DNA of 64,000 nucleotides, taken from assembly GCF_003002065.1 (NCBI RefSeq), contig NZ_PVZG01000011.1:186001-250000 (forward strand), written 5' to 3'. Made by a program: the position numbers and the translations under genes. The notes beneath the pieces were generated by a model, which worked only from the letters and a program-made list of their open reading frames with translations, had not been told where the DNA came from and did no database searches. Origin of the DNA: Pseudosporangium ferrugineum (lineage in GTDB: Bacteria > Actinomycetota > Actinomycetes > Mycobacteriales > Micromonosporaceae). Positions 17,195-25,491 of this stretch are shown here, piece after piece; position 1 is the stretch's first letter, and each line of letters begins with the position of its first letter.

Positions 17195-18703
17195 ATGAGC
17201 GCGCCTTCGCCGGAGACCGACCGGACCGACCTGCCCGCCGAGTCCGATGGGTTCGTCCGCGGACTGTCGCAGGCGATCGGCGGCCCGATCGGTGAGCACG
17301 CCGCCCGGCCGGAGGCCCGCACCGACCGGTTCTGGACTCCGCAGCGCATCGTGCTGGCCCTGGTCTGCCTCACGCTCGCCTTCAGCTGGGTGCAGAAATC
17401 TCCCTGCCAGGACGGCGACTGGCAGAAGAACATCCAGTACACGCGGTACTGCTACACCGACGTGCTGGCCCTCTACTACGCGGAAGGGCTGAACGAGGGC
17501 AAGGTGCCGTACCGCGACCACCCGGTCGAGTACCCCGTGGCCACCGGCTACTTCATGGGCGCGCTCGGCCTGCCGGTGCACGCCCTCGGCGAGCGCTACC
17601 CCCAGATCAACCAGGGCCGGTGGTTCTACAACGCCAACGCCCTCGTGCTGTCCATCCTGGCCGTGGCGTCCGCGGCGATGCTCCTCGCCCTGCGGCGCCC
17701 CCGGCCGTGGGACGCCGCGATCTTCGCCCTGTCGCCCATCCTGCTGGTCACCGCGACGGTCAACTGGGACTTCCTCGCTATCGGCCTGGCGATGTTCGGC
17801 CTCTACGCGTGGGCCCGGCGCTGGCCCCTGGTCGCCGGCCTCCTGCTCGGCCTCGGCGGCGCGGCGAAACTGTGGCCGCTGTTCATCCTCGGCCCGCTGC
17901 TCGTGCTGGCGTTACGCTCCCGGCGCGTGCAGGCCTTCCTGCTCGCCCTCGGCGGCGCGGTCTTCGCCTGGCTCGCGACGAACCTGCCCGTCGCCATCCT
18001 GTACCGCACCAGCTGGACCCGCTTCTTCGAGCTCAACGAGACCCGCCCGATCGACTGGGGCACCCTCTGGTACATCGGCCGTTACCTCGACGGCAAATGG
18101 AACACCGACGGCGACCGCGGCCCGTTCCAATGGCTCAGCGACCACATCCCGACCCTCAACGCCCTGACCCTCGTCCTGACGATCGTCGCGTGCCTCGCGA
18201 TCGGGCTGCTGTGCCTGCTCGCCCCCCGCCGTCCCCGGCTCGCCCAGCTGGCCTTCCTGGTGGTCGCCGCCTTCCTCATCTTCAGCAAGGTCTGGTCCCA
18301 GCAGTACGTCCTCTGGCTCCTCCCGCTGATCGTCCTCGCCCGCCCCCGCTGGGGCGCGATCATCGCCTGGACCGTCGCGGAGATCGGCTACTTCGCGGCC
18401 TTCTACGCCGAGCTGCTCGGCGCGGGCGGCAAGCCGGTCATTCCGGAGGGGACGTTCGTGCTGGCCTCGAGCCTGCGGCTGATCACCGTCGCGGTGCTGT
18501 GCGGGCTGGTGGTCCGGGAGATCTGGCGGCCGGAGCTGGACGTGGTGCGCCGCACCTACGACGACGACCCGGACGGCGGGGTGATCGACGGCGCACCGGA
18601 CGCGGCGTGGGTGGCGTCGCTCCGACGGTTCTTCCACGTGACGCCGGCGGCCGGGTCGTCCTCGCCGGCGTCGCCGACGCCGGCCGCGGTGGGCGGCAGC
18701 TGA
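17195..18703 (+). CDS. GT87-type mannosyltransferase, membrane protein
   Basis: The 502-residue GT-C fold protein has about 11 membrane helices after a 55-residue cytoplasmic N-terminus. The first external loop contains the likely catalytic acidic segment DHPVEYPV, typical of polyprenol-phosphate-mannose-dependent GT87 enzymes, and a later loop has KVWSQQYVLWLLPL. It probably adds mannose to lipoglycans or cell-wall glycoproteins. It corresponds to Rv0051, which follows ponA1 in mycobacteria. The C-terminal 70 residues are cytoplasmic and Ala/Ser/Pro-rich. The acceptor is unknown. Confidence 0.85.
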   Translation: MSAPSPETDRTDLPAESDGFVRGLSQAIGGPIGEHAARPEARTDRFWTPQRIVLALVCLTLAFSWVQKSPCQDGDWQKNIQYTRYCYTDVLALYYAEGLNEGKVPYRDHPVEYPVATGYFMGALGLPVHALGERYPQINQGRWFYNANALVLSILAVASAAMLLALRRPRPWDAAIFALSPILLVTATVNWDFLAIGLAMFGLYAWARRWPLVAGLLLGLGGAAKLWPLFILGPLLVLALRSRRVQAFLLALGGAVFAWLATNLPVAILYRTSWTRFFELNETRPIDWGTLWYIGRYLDGKWNTDGDRGPFQWLSDHIPTLNALTLVLTIVACLAIGLLCLLAPRRPRLAQLAFLVVAAFLIFSKVWSQQYVLWLLPLIVLARPRWGAIIAWTVAEIGYFAAFYAELLGAGGKPVIPEGTFVLASSLRLITVAVLCGLVVREIWRPELDVVRRTYDDDPDGGVIDGAPDAAWVASLRRFFHVTPAAGSSSPASPTPAAVGGS

Positions 18704-18812
18704 CGGCTGCGGCCGAGGGCGTCGCCCGGCCCGGCGCAGCCCGCCGTGCTCGTCGAACCGGTCGGCCGGGACCGGTGGCAAGCCTCGGCGGCGTGGCACC
18801 CGGGCGGGAGCG

Positions 18813-21344
18813 TCAGTTCAGGCGGAACAGGACTGATTCGTTGTCGAGGTCCTCGCGGGTGATGCCGAGCGCGTCGACCGGGAGATCACCCGAGCGTTCC
18901 CAGACGGTTCCGGCCGCCTGGGAGCGGAGCAGCAGCACCGTGCCGACGCCGAGCGTCCGGAGGTACTGCACGCTGGCCGCGTCGGGGAAGGCCGCCACCG
19001 ATCGGCGCAGCTCGGACTGGCGGCGGGGCGCGAACCCGCCGCTGCCGTTGGCCAGGTCCTGGAAGCGGGTCGTCGACCAGAGCATCACGGTCTGGTCGCT
19101 CAGCGTGCCGGTGGGCAGGACCAGCATCGGGCCCGTCACCGTACGCATGGCAGCGGGCTGAGCCGGCACCACCGGATGCGCGGTCGCGTTCCAGGTCTCG
19201 AGCAGGATCAGCAACAACGGTACGAACGTGGCCAGGCGCAGCCACGGCCCCGGCCACGGCGGGATCCGTGACGCGGTCAGATGCTCGGCCCGCCGGACGA
19301 ACTCGGCCACCGCCCCGGCCGCGAGGATCGCCAGGAACAACGTCACCCACACCATCAACCGCCCGGGAATCCGTACGCCGAAAGACGACGGCAGATGCCC
19401 GAACAGCGGCAGATAGGTCCAGCGGCCCTCGAAGAAGGTGGTGCCGAGGGTGAAGACGGCGCTGACCAGGACGGCGGCGAGCAGGAGGAGCCGTTGCCAC
19501 ATGCGCCAGACGGAGAAGACCAGCCCGACGAGGGCCAGCGCGTACAGGACGAAGCCCGGCAGCAGAGACATCTCGGCCGACCAGGCCAGGGACTCGCGCG
19601 CGACGGCGTGCGGCGCACCCCAGATCCGCGACTCGGCGGGACCGATCAGCAGGCTCCGCACGGGCGGCGAGAAGAACGAGATCTCCGTGCCGGCCGGCAC
19701 GGTGTCACCCACGCGCAGGTACGGCACGGCGATCAGCGCGCCGACTCCGGCGACGATCAGCACCCCGAGCAGGTCGGTGACGAGCAGCCGCCAGCCCAGC
19801 ACGGGCACGGGCGACCGCCGCCGCAACCGCCGGAACAGCACGCCGAACGCGACGACCACGATGAGCCCCGCGAGCACGTACGCGAACGGCAGGCCCAGGG
19901 AGAAGCCGAGACTGACCTGCCACGTGGCGACGGCCCACCCGGCCGCGGCCCACCCGGCGTGCCGGCGACCGGGCCGGAACCCGTACCGGAGCGACCAGCC
20001 GTGCCCCCGCGCCAGCATCGCGAGGGCCAATGGGATCCCCCCGGCCGACACGATGTCCAGGTGCCCCTCCTGCGCGAGCCGCCACGGCGCGTACGCGAAA
20101 GCCACGGCCCCGACCACCGCCCCGGTACGCCCGGCGCCGAGCTGTCGCACGAGCGCGTACCCGCCGATGGCCAGCAACGCGTGGGCCAGCACGAACAGGA
20201 TGTTGTACCGCAGTACGGCGGCGAGCGGCCCGCTCCCGATCATCCCGGCGGGCGCATACCCGAGCAGGCTGTCCCCGAAAGCGAAGCTGTACCGCTCCGG
20301 GAAGAAGGCGTTGGCCTGCCAGAGCCGCACGGGCTCGGTGGTGAGCACATGCCCGGCCCACGAGACCTGCCACGCCTGCCGGGCCGGATCCCAGATGTCC
20401 TGCGGGAACGTGTGCAGCGGATAGCGCAGGGTCGGCCAGGTGAGCGCCACGGCGAGCAGCAGCGAACCGTAGATGACGAGGGCATACTCGTGGATCAGCG
20501 CCCGGCCGGTGACCCGCAGCGCCCGCCGGAGTCGCCCGGGCTGCCGCTCGGAGGTCTGGGCGAAGACGGTCCAGGGATCGGGCGGTGCGCCGGGCGGCCG
20601 CGTGGACGGCAACGCGGCCTTCCGCCGCCGGAATCGCCCGGTCGATTCCGCGGGCTTGCCGTCGCTCCCCGCCTCGGCCTCCCCGTCCGGCTTGGCCTCC
20701 CCGTCCGGCTTGGCCTCCCCGTCCGGCTTGGCGTCGCCGTCCGGCTTCGTGTCCCCGTCGGGCTTGCCGTCGCTGGCCGGTTTGGCCTCCCCGTCGGGCT
20801 TGGTGTCGGTGACCGGCTTGGTGTCGCCGTCGCGGTTGGTGCCGGTCTTGGGGGTGGCGTTGCTGCCGGGCTTGGCGTCCCCGGGCTGCGGGCCGTCGGT
20901 CGCGGGCTTGGTGTCGCCGGGAGTGGCCGAGAGGGAAGCCGTTTTGCCCTTATCGCTCTCGTCGCCGTCCGTCTTCGAGGCGGAACCGGCAGGCCGGGGT
21001 GGCACCGCGGGCCGCAAGCTCGGGCTGTCACCCGCTTTCGTGCCGCGGGCCCTTCGCAGCCCGCCCCACCGCCGAATGCTCGGCGCAGCCACCGCCTCGG
21101 CCTGCTCCTCGCTGGCCGCGCGGGAGCCGCTGGCCGTGCCGGAGCCGCTGGCCGTGCCGGAGCCGCTGGCCGTGCCGGAGCCGCTGGCCGTGCCGGAGCC
21201 GCTGGTCGCGCCGGCGCCGGAGTCGCTGGCCGCGGCCGTGCTGGAGCCGCTGGTCGGCCCTGGCGCCGTGCCCGTGCCGGGTCGGCCGGGTGGGCCTGCC
21301 GGGGTGGCATCGGCGGCGCCGACCTGCGGTTGCTCGGTCGTCAT
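18813..21344 (-). CDS. Large membrane glycosyltransferase-like protein with repeat-rich N-terminus
   Basis: Of 843 residues, the first 275 are disordered and carry two tandem repeats: four GSGTAS units (about residues 48-75) and five or more KPDGEA/KPDGDA units (about 190-225). From about residue 280 there are some 10-12 membrane helices of GT-C type with a loop FPQDIWDPARQAWQ, then a short extracytoplasmic C-terminal domain from about 725 (GPMLVLPTGT). It resembles uncharacterised actinobacterial GT-C membrane proteins with a sugar-transfer role inferred only from the fold. It lies convergent to the GT87 gene. Confidence 0.75.
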   Translation of the reverse strand: MTTEQPQVGAADATPAGPPGRPGTGTAPGPTSGSSTAAASDSGAGATSGSGTASGSGTASGSGTASGSGTASGSRAASEEQAEAVAAPSIRRWGGLRRARGTKAGDSPSLRPAVPPRPAGSASKTDGDESDKGKTASLSATPGDTKPATDGPQPGDAKPGSNATPKTGTNRDGDTKPVTDTKPDGEAKPASDGKPDGDTKPDGDAKPDGEAKPDGEAKPDGEAEAGSDGKPAESTGRFRRRKAALPSTRPPGAPPDPWTVFAQTSERQPGRLRRALRVTGRALIHEYALVIYGSLLLAVALTWPTLRYPLHTFPQDIWDPARQAWQVSWAGHVLTTEPVRLWQANAFFPERYSFAFGDSLLGYAPAGMIGSGPLAAVLRYNILFVLAHALLAIGGYALVRQLGAGRTGAVVGAVAFAYAPWRLAQEGHLDIVSAGGIPLALAMLARGHGWSLRYGFRPGRRHAGWAAAGWAVATWQVSLGFSLGLPFAYVLAGLIVVVAFGVLFRRLRRRSPVPVLGWRLLVTDLLGVLIVAGVGALIAVPYLRVGDTVPAGTEISFFSPPVRSLLIGPAESRIWGAPHAVARESLAWSAEMSLLPGFVLYALALVGLVFSVWRMWQRLLLLAAVLVSAVFTLGTTFFEGRWTYLPLFGHLPSSFGVRIPGRLMVWVTLFLAILAAGAVAEFVRRAEHLTASRIPPWPGPWLRLATFVPLLLILLETWNATAHPVVPAQPAAMRTVTGPMLVLPTGTLSDQTVMLWSTTRFQDLANGSGGFAPRRQSELRRSVAAFPDAASVQYLRTLGVGTVLLLRSQAAGTVWERSGDLPVDALGITREDLDNESVLFRLN
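20678..20767 (-). repeat. 18-bp tandem repeat (KPDGEA units)
   Basis: Five consecutive 18-bp units based on CCTCCCCGTCCGGCTTGG, the first three identical, encode the KPDGEA/KPDGDA repeats of the large membrane protein. Less perfect units continue to about 20880. Confidence 0.85.
21124..21195 (-). repeat. 18-bp tandem repeat (GSGTAS units)
   Basis: Four identical copies of GAGCCGCTGGCCGTGCCG, plus a partial fifth, encode the GSGTAS repeats near the N-terminus of the large membrane protein. The identity at DNA level suggests recent expansion. Confidence 0.9.
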
Positions 21345-21366
21345 CCCGCTCCCTCGTGCTGCCGGT

Positions 21367-22143
21367 TCAGCTGCCTGCCCGCTCCCGCAACAGGGCGATG
21401 TCCGCGGACTGGCCCTCTGCTCCGCCCGGGGTCTCGACGATCGCCGGGGCGTCCGCCGCGCGGATGGCCGCTACGACCAGGTCTGGGTCGATCTTGCCAT
21501 TGCCGAGGTTGTCGTGCCGGTCTCGGCCCGAGTCGAAGGCGTCCTTGGAGTCGTTGGCGTGGATCAGGTCGATGCGGCCGGTGATGGCCTTCACCCTGTC
21601 CACGATGTTCAGCAGTTCCTCGCCGCCCGCGTGGGCGTGGCACGTGTCGAGGCAGAAGCCGGCGCCGAACTCGCCGACCGCGTCCCAGAGGCGGGCGAGG
21701 TTGTCGAAGCGGCGGGCCATGGCGTTGTCGCCGCCGGCCGTGTTCTCGATCAGGACCGGCAGCGGCAGGCCGCCTTCCTTCTCCGCGTACGCGAAAGTCT
21801 TGCGCCAGTTGTCGAATCCGACCGCGAGGTCGTCGCCGGCGTTGACGTGACCGCCGTGGACGATCATCGCCCGGGCGCCGATGGCGGCGGCCGCGCGGGC
21901 GTGCGCGAGCAGCAGCTTGCGGCTCGGGATGCGGATGCGGTTGTTCAGCGTGGCCACATTGATCACATAGGGCGCGTGGACGTAGATGTCCACGTCGGAC
22001 GCTTGGAGTGCCGCCGCGTCGGGTCGCTCCGCGGGGGACTTCCAGCCCTGGGGATCGGCCAGGAAGAACTGGACCGCGTCGGCGCCGCGGGCGGCGGCTG
22101 CGTCGAGGGGATCGGCGGGATCGACATGGGCTCCGATGCGCAT
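21367..22143 (-). CDS. nfo: Deoxyribonuclease IV (AP endonuclease)
   Basis: The 258-residue TIM-barrel zinc enzyme cleaves DNA 5' of abasic sites in base-excision repair. Zinc ligands are visible in order: MIVHGGHV, IENTAGG, CLDTCHAHAGG, LIHANDSKD, and ETPGG near the C-terminus. The start MRIGAHV is the family N-terminus. It is somewhat shorter than E. coli Nfo (about 285 residues). It ends 22 bases before the start of the large membrane protein gene on the same strand. Confidence 0.93.
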   Translation of the reverse strand: MRIGAHVDPADPLDAAAARGADAVQFFLADPQGWKSPAERPDAAALQASDVDIYVHAPYVINVATLNNRIRIPSRKLLLAHARAAAAIGARAMIVHGGHVNAGDDLAVGFDNWRKTFAYAEKEGGLPLPVLIENTAGGDNAMARRFDNLARLWDAVGEFGAGFCLDTCHAHAGGEELLNIVDRVKAITGRIDLIHANDSKDAFDSGRDRHDNLGNGKIDPDLVVAAIRAADAPAIVETPGGAEGQSADIALLRERAGS

Positions 22144-22268
22144 GGACCGAGCCTACGACGTGGGTACGACGCTCACCCTTTGTCGCGGGACGGACACCGA
22201 ACGCGTCACCGGCGGGAACAAGGCGTCGTTAATCGAGGGTATTGCACTCGATCCGGGGAGATGGTGGC

Positions 22269-23228
22269 ATGTCGCGGCAAGTCCGACACCGTATGACGAC
22301 GATCGCGCTGGGCGGTTTCCTGCTCGGCGCGGCGATCGTCACGACGGGTACGGCCAACGCCGAGCAGGTCGACGAGGGTGGCCGCCAGGTCGTCTTCGCA
22401 GGGGGCGGCATGCTCGGCCTCTCCTGCCGGTCCACCCCGTCGGTGGATGCGATGACCGTCCCGGCCGAGAGCACCGTACGCGTGGTGAACCGTACCGGGC
22501 ACGGCGCGAGGCTCCTGCTCAACGGGGCTTCCCGGGGGTCCATTCCGGACGACGGCGCGACGGAGGTCGTCTTCCGGCGCGGCACCACGGCGGTGACGCT
22601 GGACCCCACCTGCGCGGTACCCGACCAGGCCACCCCGGTGCTCGTCACCGCCACGCCGTCGTCGTCGCCCACGCCGGTCCCGTCGTCCTCGTCCGCCTCC
22701 GGAGGTGCCGTGAACGGGGGTACGGGCACGCCTTCCGGGACGCCGGCCTCGTCGCAGCCCGGATCGGGCACGCCGACGGCCACGCAGCGCCCCGGCGGCC
22801 CCGGCCTGGGGCTTCCGCTGACCGCGCCGCCCGGAAGGTCGCGTCCCACCCTGGTGCGGGATCAGGCCGAGGTCGTCGGGTCCCTGCCGCAGGGCGGCGC
22901 CACCTCGCGGGTGAAGACCAAGCTCATGAGGGGTACGGCGGGAGCGGACGTACCCGCGTTCTCGGGGATGCCCCCGGGGAGTGACAAGAAGGTGCTCCCC
23001 GGCGTACCGACGATGGAGTTGACGCCGACGGAGGCCGCGCCGGCCCTGGGTGCCCTGCCGGCGCCGGAGGTCGCGGCGGCGGAGCCGGTCGCGGCGATGC
23101 GGCCGATGGGTGGCTCGCGCCCGATCGGGCTGCTCGCTGTGGTCGCGATGGTGTGCGCGGCGGGGGTCGCCGTGGGAGCAATTCGGGCATTCGTGTCACA
23201 ACGTGCATCTCGGGCGAGCGTCGCGTAG
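22269..23228 (+). CDS. Secreted protein with C-terminal membrane anchor
   Basis: The 319-residue product has an N-terminal signal peptide ending near TGTANA-EQ (about residue 31), an extracytoplasmic domain with two cysteines (GLSCRST and DPTCAVP, about residues 51 and 110) that looks like a small beta domain, a long Pro/Ser/Thr/Gly-rich stretch, and a C-terminal hydrophobic helix (IGLLAVVAMVCAAGVAVGA) followed by a basic end. This topology suggests a wall- or membrane-tethered protein. There is no LPXTG motif. ATG at 22269 has GGGGAGA eight bases upstream. I do not recognise the family. Confidence 0.75.
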   Translation: MSRQVRHRMTTIALGGFLLGAAIVTTGTANAEQVDEGGRQVVFAGGGMLGLSCRSTPSVDAMTVPAESTVRVVNRTGHGARLLLNGASRGSIPDDGATEVVFRRGTTAVTLDPTCAVPDQATPVLVTATPSSSPTPVPSSSSASGGAVNGGTGTPSGTPASSQPGSGTPTATQRPGGPGLGLPLTAPPGRSRPTLVRDQAEVVGSLPQGGATSRVKTKLMRGTAGADVPAFSGMPPGSDKKVLPGVPTMELTPTEAAPALGALPAPEVAAAEPVAAMRPMGGSRPIGLLAVVAMVCAAGVAVGAIRAFVSQRASRASVA

Positions 23229-23340
23229 GATAGTCCGCAGAAGCTCCGCGGGGCGGCCGTTCCAACCTCATCGGTGTGGTCGTTCCTCCCCAGGTCCCAC
23301 CCAGCGAATGCGGGACGGGCGCCCCGCGGCTTGTCCTCGA

Positions 23341-23374
23341 GGAGAGCCCCGTCCACCGACGGGGCTCTCCTTTT
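23341..23374 (+). terminator. Strong intrinsic terminator upstream of rpsF
   Basis: A perfect 13-base stem (GGAGAGCCCCGTC and complement), a 4-base loop and TTTT form a classical terminator 113 bases after the preceding gene. The rpsF promoter overlaps its last bases, so it probably insulates rpsF from upstream transcription. Confidence 0.9.
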
Positions 23375-23401
23375 GGCTGGCCAACCCGGCGCGGGTATGC
23401 T
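23373..23401 (+). promoter_or_regulatory. Promoter of rpsF-ssb-rpsR-rplI
   Basis: TTGGCT (23373-23378) and TATGCT (23396-23401) are separated by exactly 17 bases, a good housekeeping-sigma match. The start of transcription would be near 23408, giving a 5' leader of about 110 bases. Confidence 0.75.
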
Positions 23402-23464
23402 TGCCCGGTTCGCAGCATCGCCGTGGGGCAACCACCCACGGTTTCTTTCTGCGACAGACACAAG

Positions 23465-23509
23465 ACCTCCTGCCACGGAGAGACCGTGGCCGTCAAGCCC
23501 ACAGGAGGT
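23465..23509 (+). promoter_or_regulatory. rpsF leader: Shine-Dalgarno sequestering hairpin, S6:S18-type candidate
   Basis: ACCTCCTG (23465-23472) is the exact complement of CAGGAGGT (23502-23509), the rpsF ribosome site. Between them CCACGG/CCGTGG (23473-23478 and 23484-23489) form an inner stem with loop AGAGA, followed by an unpaired CCGTCAAGCCCA that contains a CCG. Known rpsF leaders bind the S6:S18 complex through an exposed CCG near a hairpin that masks the ribosome site. The pairing is seen; the regulation is inferred. Confidence 0.65.
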
Positions 23510-23518
23510 GAGAACGTC

Positions 23519-23809
23519 TTGCGTCATTACGAACTCATGGTGATCCTCGACCCTTCGCTCGAGGAGCGCACCGTCGCCCCGTCGCTCGACACGTACCTGA
23601 ACGTGATCCGGACCGCGGGCGGCTCGGTCGAGAAGCTCGATGTGTGGGGCCGTCGCCGGCTCTCGTTCGAGATCAACAAGAAGTCCGAGGGCATCTACGC
23701 CGTCGTGGATCTGCAGGCGACGCCCGAGGCCGTGGCGGAGCTGGACCGTCAGCTGCGGCTGAACGAGTCCATCCTGCGTACCAAGGTCATCCGGCCGGAG
23801 ACCCGCTGA
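23519..23809 (+). CDS. rpsF: 30S ribosomal protein S6
   Basis: The 96-residue protein has the S6 N-terminus LRHYELMVILDPSLEE and the motif RLSFEINKKSEGIYAVVDL, with normal length. It binds 16S rRNA as a complex with S18, encoded two genes downstream. Translation starts at TTG (23519), eight bases after AGGAGGTG; the frame is open further upstream, but this start gives the correct family N-terminus. The ribosome site can be masked by its own leader. First gene of rpsF-ssb-rpsR-rplI. Confidence 0.97.
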   Translation: MRHYELMVILDPSLEERTVAPSLDTYLNVIRTAGGSVEKLDVWGRRRLSFEINKKSEGIYAVVDLQATPEAVAELDRQLRLNESILRTKVIRPETR

Positions 23810-23875
23810 CCCTCGTTTTTGTCGTAGGGCTCTGAGAGCCTTTGCGCGAACGAGAGAAGCGGCGAGGAGAAGATC

Positions 23876-24427
23876 ATGGCAGGAGAAACCACCATCACGG
23901 TCGTCGGCAACTTGACCGACGACCCTGAGCTGCGCTTCACCCCTTCGGGTGCGGCAGTCGCCAAGTTCCGCATCGCTTCCACGCCGCGGACCTTGGATCG
24001 GCAATCGGGCGAGTGGAAAGACGGCGAGCCACTCTTCCTCGCGTGCAACATCTGGCGTGACGCCGCCGAGCACGTCGCCGAGTCGCTGCAGCGTGGCGCT
24101 CGGGTGATCGTGCAGGGCCGGCTGCGCCAGCGGTCTTACGAGACCCGCGAGGGCGAGAAGCGCACCGTCTACGAGCTCGAGGTCGACGAGATCGGCCCGT
24201 CCCTGCGCTACGCCACGGCGAAGGTGCAGAAGATGAGCAGGTCCGGCGGGGGCGGCGGCGGCTTCGGCGGCGGCGGTGGTGGCAACCGGCAGTCCAGCGG
24301 TGGCGGCGGAGGCGGCAACAACTTCGACGACCCGTGGGCGACGGCGGCCCCGGCCTCCTCCGGCGGCAACCGCTCCGGCGGTGGCGGCGGCAGCTCCTCC
24401 TCTTTCGACGACGAGCCACCCTTCTAA
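23876..24427 (+). CDS. ssb: Single-stranded DNA-binding protein
   Basis: The 183-residue protein has the OB fold at residues 1-115 (TITVVGNLTDDPELRF, ACNIWRDAAEHVAESL, RVIVQGRLRQRSYETREGEKR), a Gly-rich linker with GGGGGG tracts and the acidic tip DDEPPF that recruits replication and repair partners. It acts as a tetramer at replication forks. GAGGAGA lies upstream of ATG at 23876. It sits between rpsF and rpsR, the standard order. Confidence 0.97.
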   Translation: MAGETTITVVGNLTDDPELRFTPSGAAVAKFRIASTPRTLDRQSGEWKDGEPLFLACNIWRDAAEHVAESLQRGARVIVQGRLRQRSYETREGEKRTVYELEVDEIGPSLRYATAKVQKMSRSGGGGGGFGGGGGGNRQSSGGGGGGNNFDDPWATAAPASSGGNRSGGGGGSSSSFDDEPPF

Positions 24428-24440
24428 GCCCGACGGGCTT
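24426..24440 (+). other. Small hairpin between ssb and rpsR
   Basis: AAGCCC-GAC-GGGCTT followed by TCTT starts at the ssb stop codon. With only six pairs it may be a weak attenuator or an mRNA stability element rather than a full terminator. Confidence 0.4.
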
Positions 24441-24463
24441 TCTTGAGTTCAGGAGTCAGAGCA

Positions 24464-24703
24464 ATGGCAAAGGCTGCGGCGCTTCGCAAGCCGAAGAAGA
24501 AGGTGAACCCGCTCGACAAGGACGGGATCACCTACATCGACTACAAGGACACCGCGCTGCTGCGCAAGTTCATCTCCGACCGCGGCAAGATCCGTGCCCG
24601 CCGCGTCACCGGTGTGACCTCCCAGCAGCAGCGGCAGATCGCCCGCGCGGTCAAGAACGCCCGCGAGATGGCGCTCCTGCCGTACACGGCCACGGCGCGC
24701 TGA
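24464..24703 (+). CDS. rpsR: 30S ribosomal protein S18
   Basis: The 79-residue basic protein has the S18 motif YKDTALLRKFISDRGKI and the RNA-binding stretch RRVTGVTSQQQRQIARAVKNAR. AGGAGT lies ten bases before ATG. No CxxC zinc motif is present, so this is the zinc-independent form; Actinobacteria often carry a second, zinc-type copy elsewhere. It partners S6 in the small subunit. Confidence 0.97.
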   Translation: MAKAAALRKPKKKVNPLDKDGITYIDYKDTALLRKFISDRGKIRARRVTGVTSQQQRQIARAVKNAREMALLPYTATAR

Positions 24704-24717
24704 GGGGAGGCACCGAG

Positions 24718-25167
24718 ATGAAGATCATCCTCACCCAGGAGGTGTCGGGCCTCGGCACCCCCGGCGACATCGTCGAGGTCAAGAACGGCTACGGCCGCAA
24801 CTACCTGCTGCCGCAGGGCTTCGCGATCCAGTGGAGCAAGGGCGCCGAGAAGCAGGTCACGGTCATCAAGCGGGCGCGCGACGCCCGCGAGATCCGCGAC
24901 CTGGGTCAGGCCACCGAGGTCAAGGGCCAGATCGAGGGCCTCAAGGTCACGCTGACGGCGCGCTCCGGCAACGGCGGCCGCCTGTTCGGCTCGATCACCC
25001 CGGCCGAGATCGTCGACGCGGTCAAGGCCGCCGGCGGCCCGGCCCTCGACCGTCGCCGCCTCGAGCTGCCCGGTCACATCAAGACCACCGGCTCGTACCC
25101 GGTCAAGGTCAAGCTGCACCCTGAGGTGACCGCGACGTTCCCGGTGAACGTCGTCGCCGCCAAGTAA
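24718..25167 (+). CDS. rplI: 50S ribosomal protein L9
   Basis: The 149-residue protein has the N-terminal RNA-binding domain (KIILTQEVSGLGTPGDIVEVKNGYGRN-like, with LPQGFA), a long connecting helix and the C-terminal domain (RLFGSITPAEI). GGGGAGG lies upstream of ATG at 24718, 14 bases after rpsR. It is the last gene of the ribosomal operon, which ends at a strong terminator. Confidence 0.97.
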   Translation: MKIILTQEVSGLGTPGDIVEVKNGYGRNYLLPQGFAIQWSKGAEKQVTVIKRARDAREIRDLGQATEVKGQIEGLKVTLTARSGNGGRLFGSITPAEIVDAVKAAGGPALDRRRLELPGHIKTTGSYPVKVKLHPEVTATFPVNVVAAK

Positions 25168-25180
25168 CAGCAGCGCCGGG

Positions 25181-25217
25181 AAAGGCGCGTCACCCTCCGC
25201 GGGTGGCGCGCCTTTTT
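25181..25217 (+). terminator. Intrinsic terminator of the rpsF operon
   Basis: A 14-base stem (AAAGGCGCGTCACC with GGTGGCGCGCCTTT, one G-U pair) and a run of five T follow the rplI stop by 13 bases. Confidence 0.93.
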
Positions 25218-25380
25218 CATGTACGCCGCCGGCCGCCGAGCCTCCCGCACCGTGGCGGGATGCGTCAGGACCGCATCCGGCTCCATCCCCCCGGTCGTTG
25301 GCCTTCAACGGCAGGTCCCGCCGGGCTCGGGAGCGCCAGGTGTCGCGCCGCCGGTCACCACCCGGGTCCGCCGGCGCGCC

Positions 25381-25485
25381 GGGGTTGCGCTTGTCGGGCA
25401 CCCACCTGGGTCCGCGGGGCTGCGCTTGTCGGGTGCCGCTCGGGTCCGTCGGGGTTGCGCTTGCCGGGTGCCGCTCGGGTGCGCT
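25381..25485 (+). repeat. Three 35-bp tandem repeats
   Basis: Units starting GGGGYTGCGCTTGYCGGG begin at 25381, 25416 and 25451, with a degenerate fourth unit before them. They fill the gap between the rplI terminator and the end of the tryptophan-rich gene. No coding sense is apparent in 25218-25491. Confidence 0.85.
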
Positions 25486-25491
25486 CGCGGG

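Noticed and set aside
22214..22236. GGGAAC as part of an ECF promoter before the secreted protein gene
   Set aside because: No matching -10 element at 15-17 bases; the CGTC that exists is only a few bases away.
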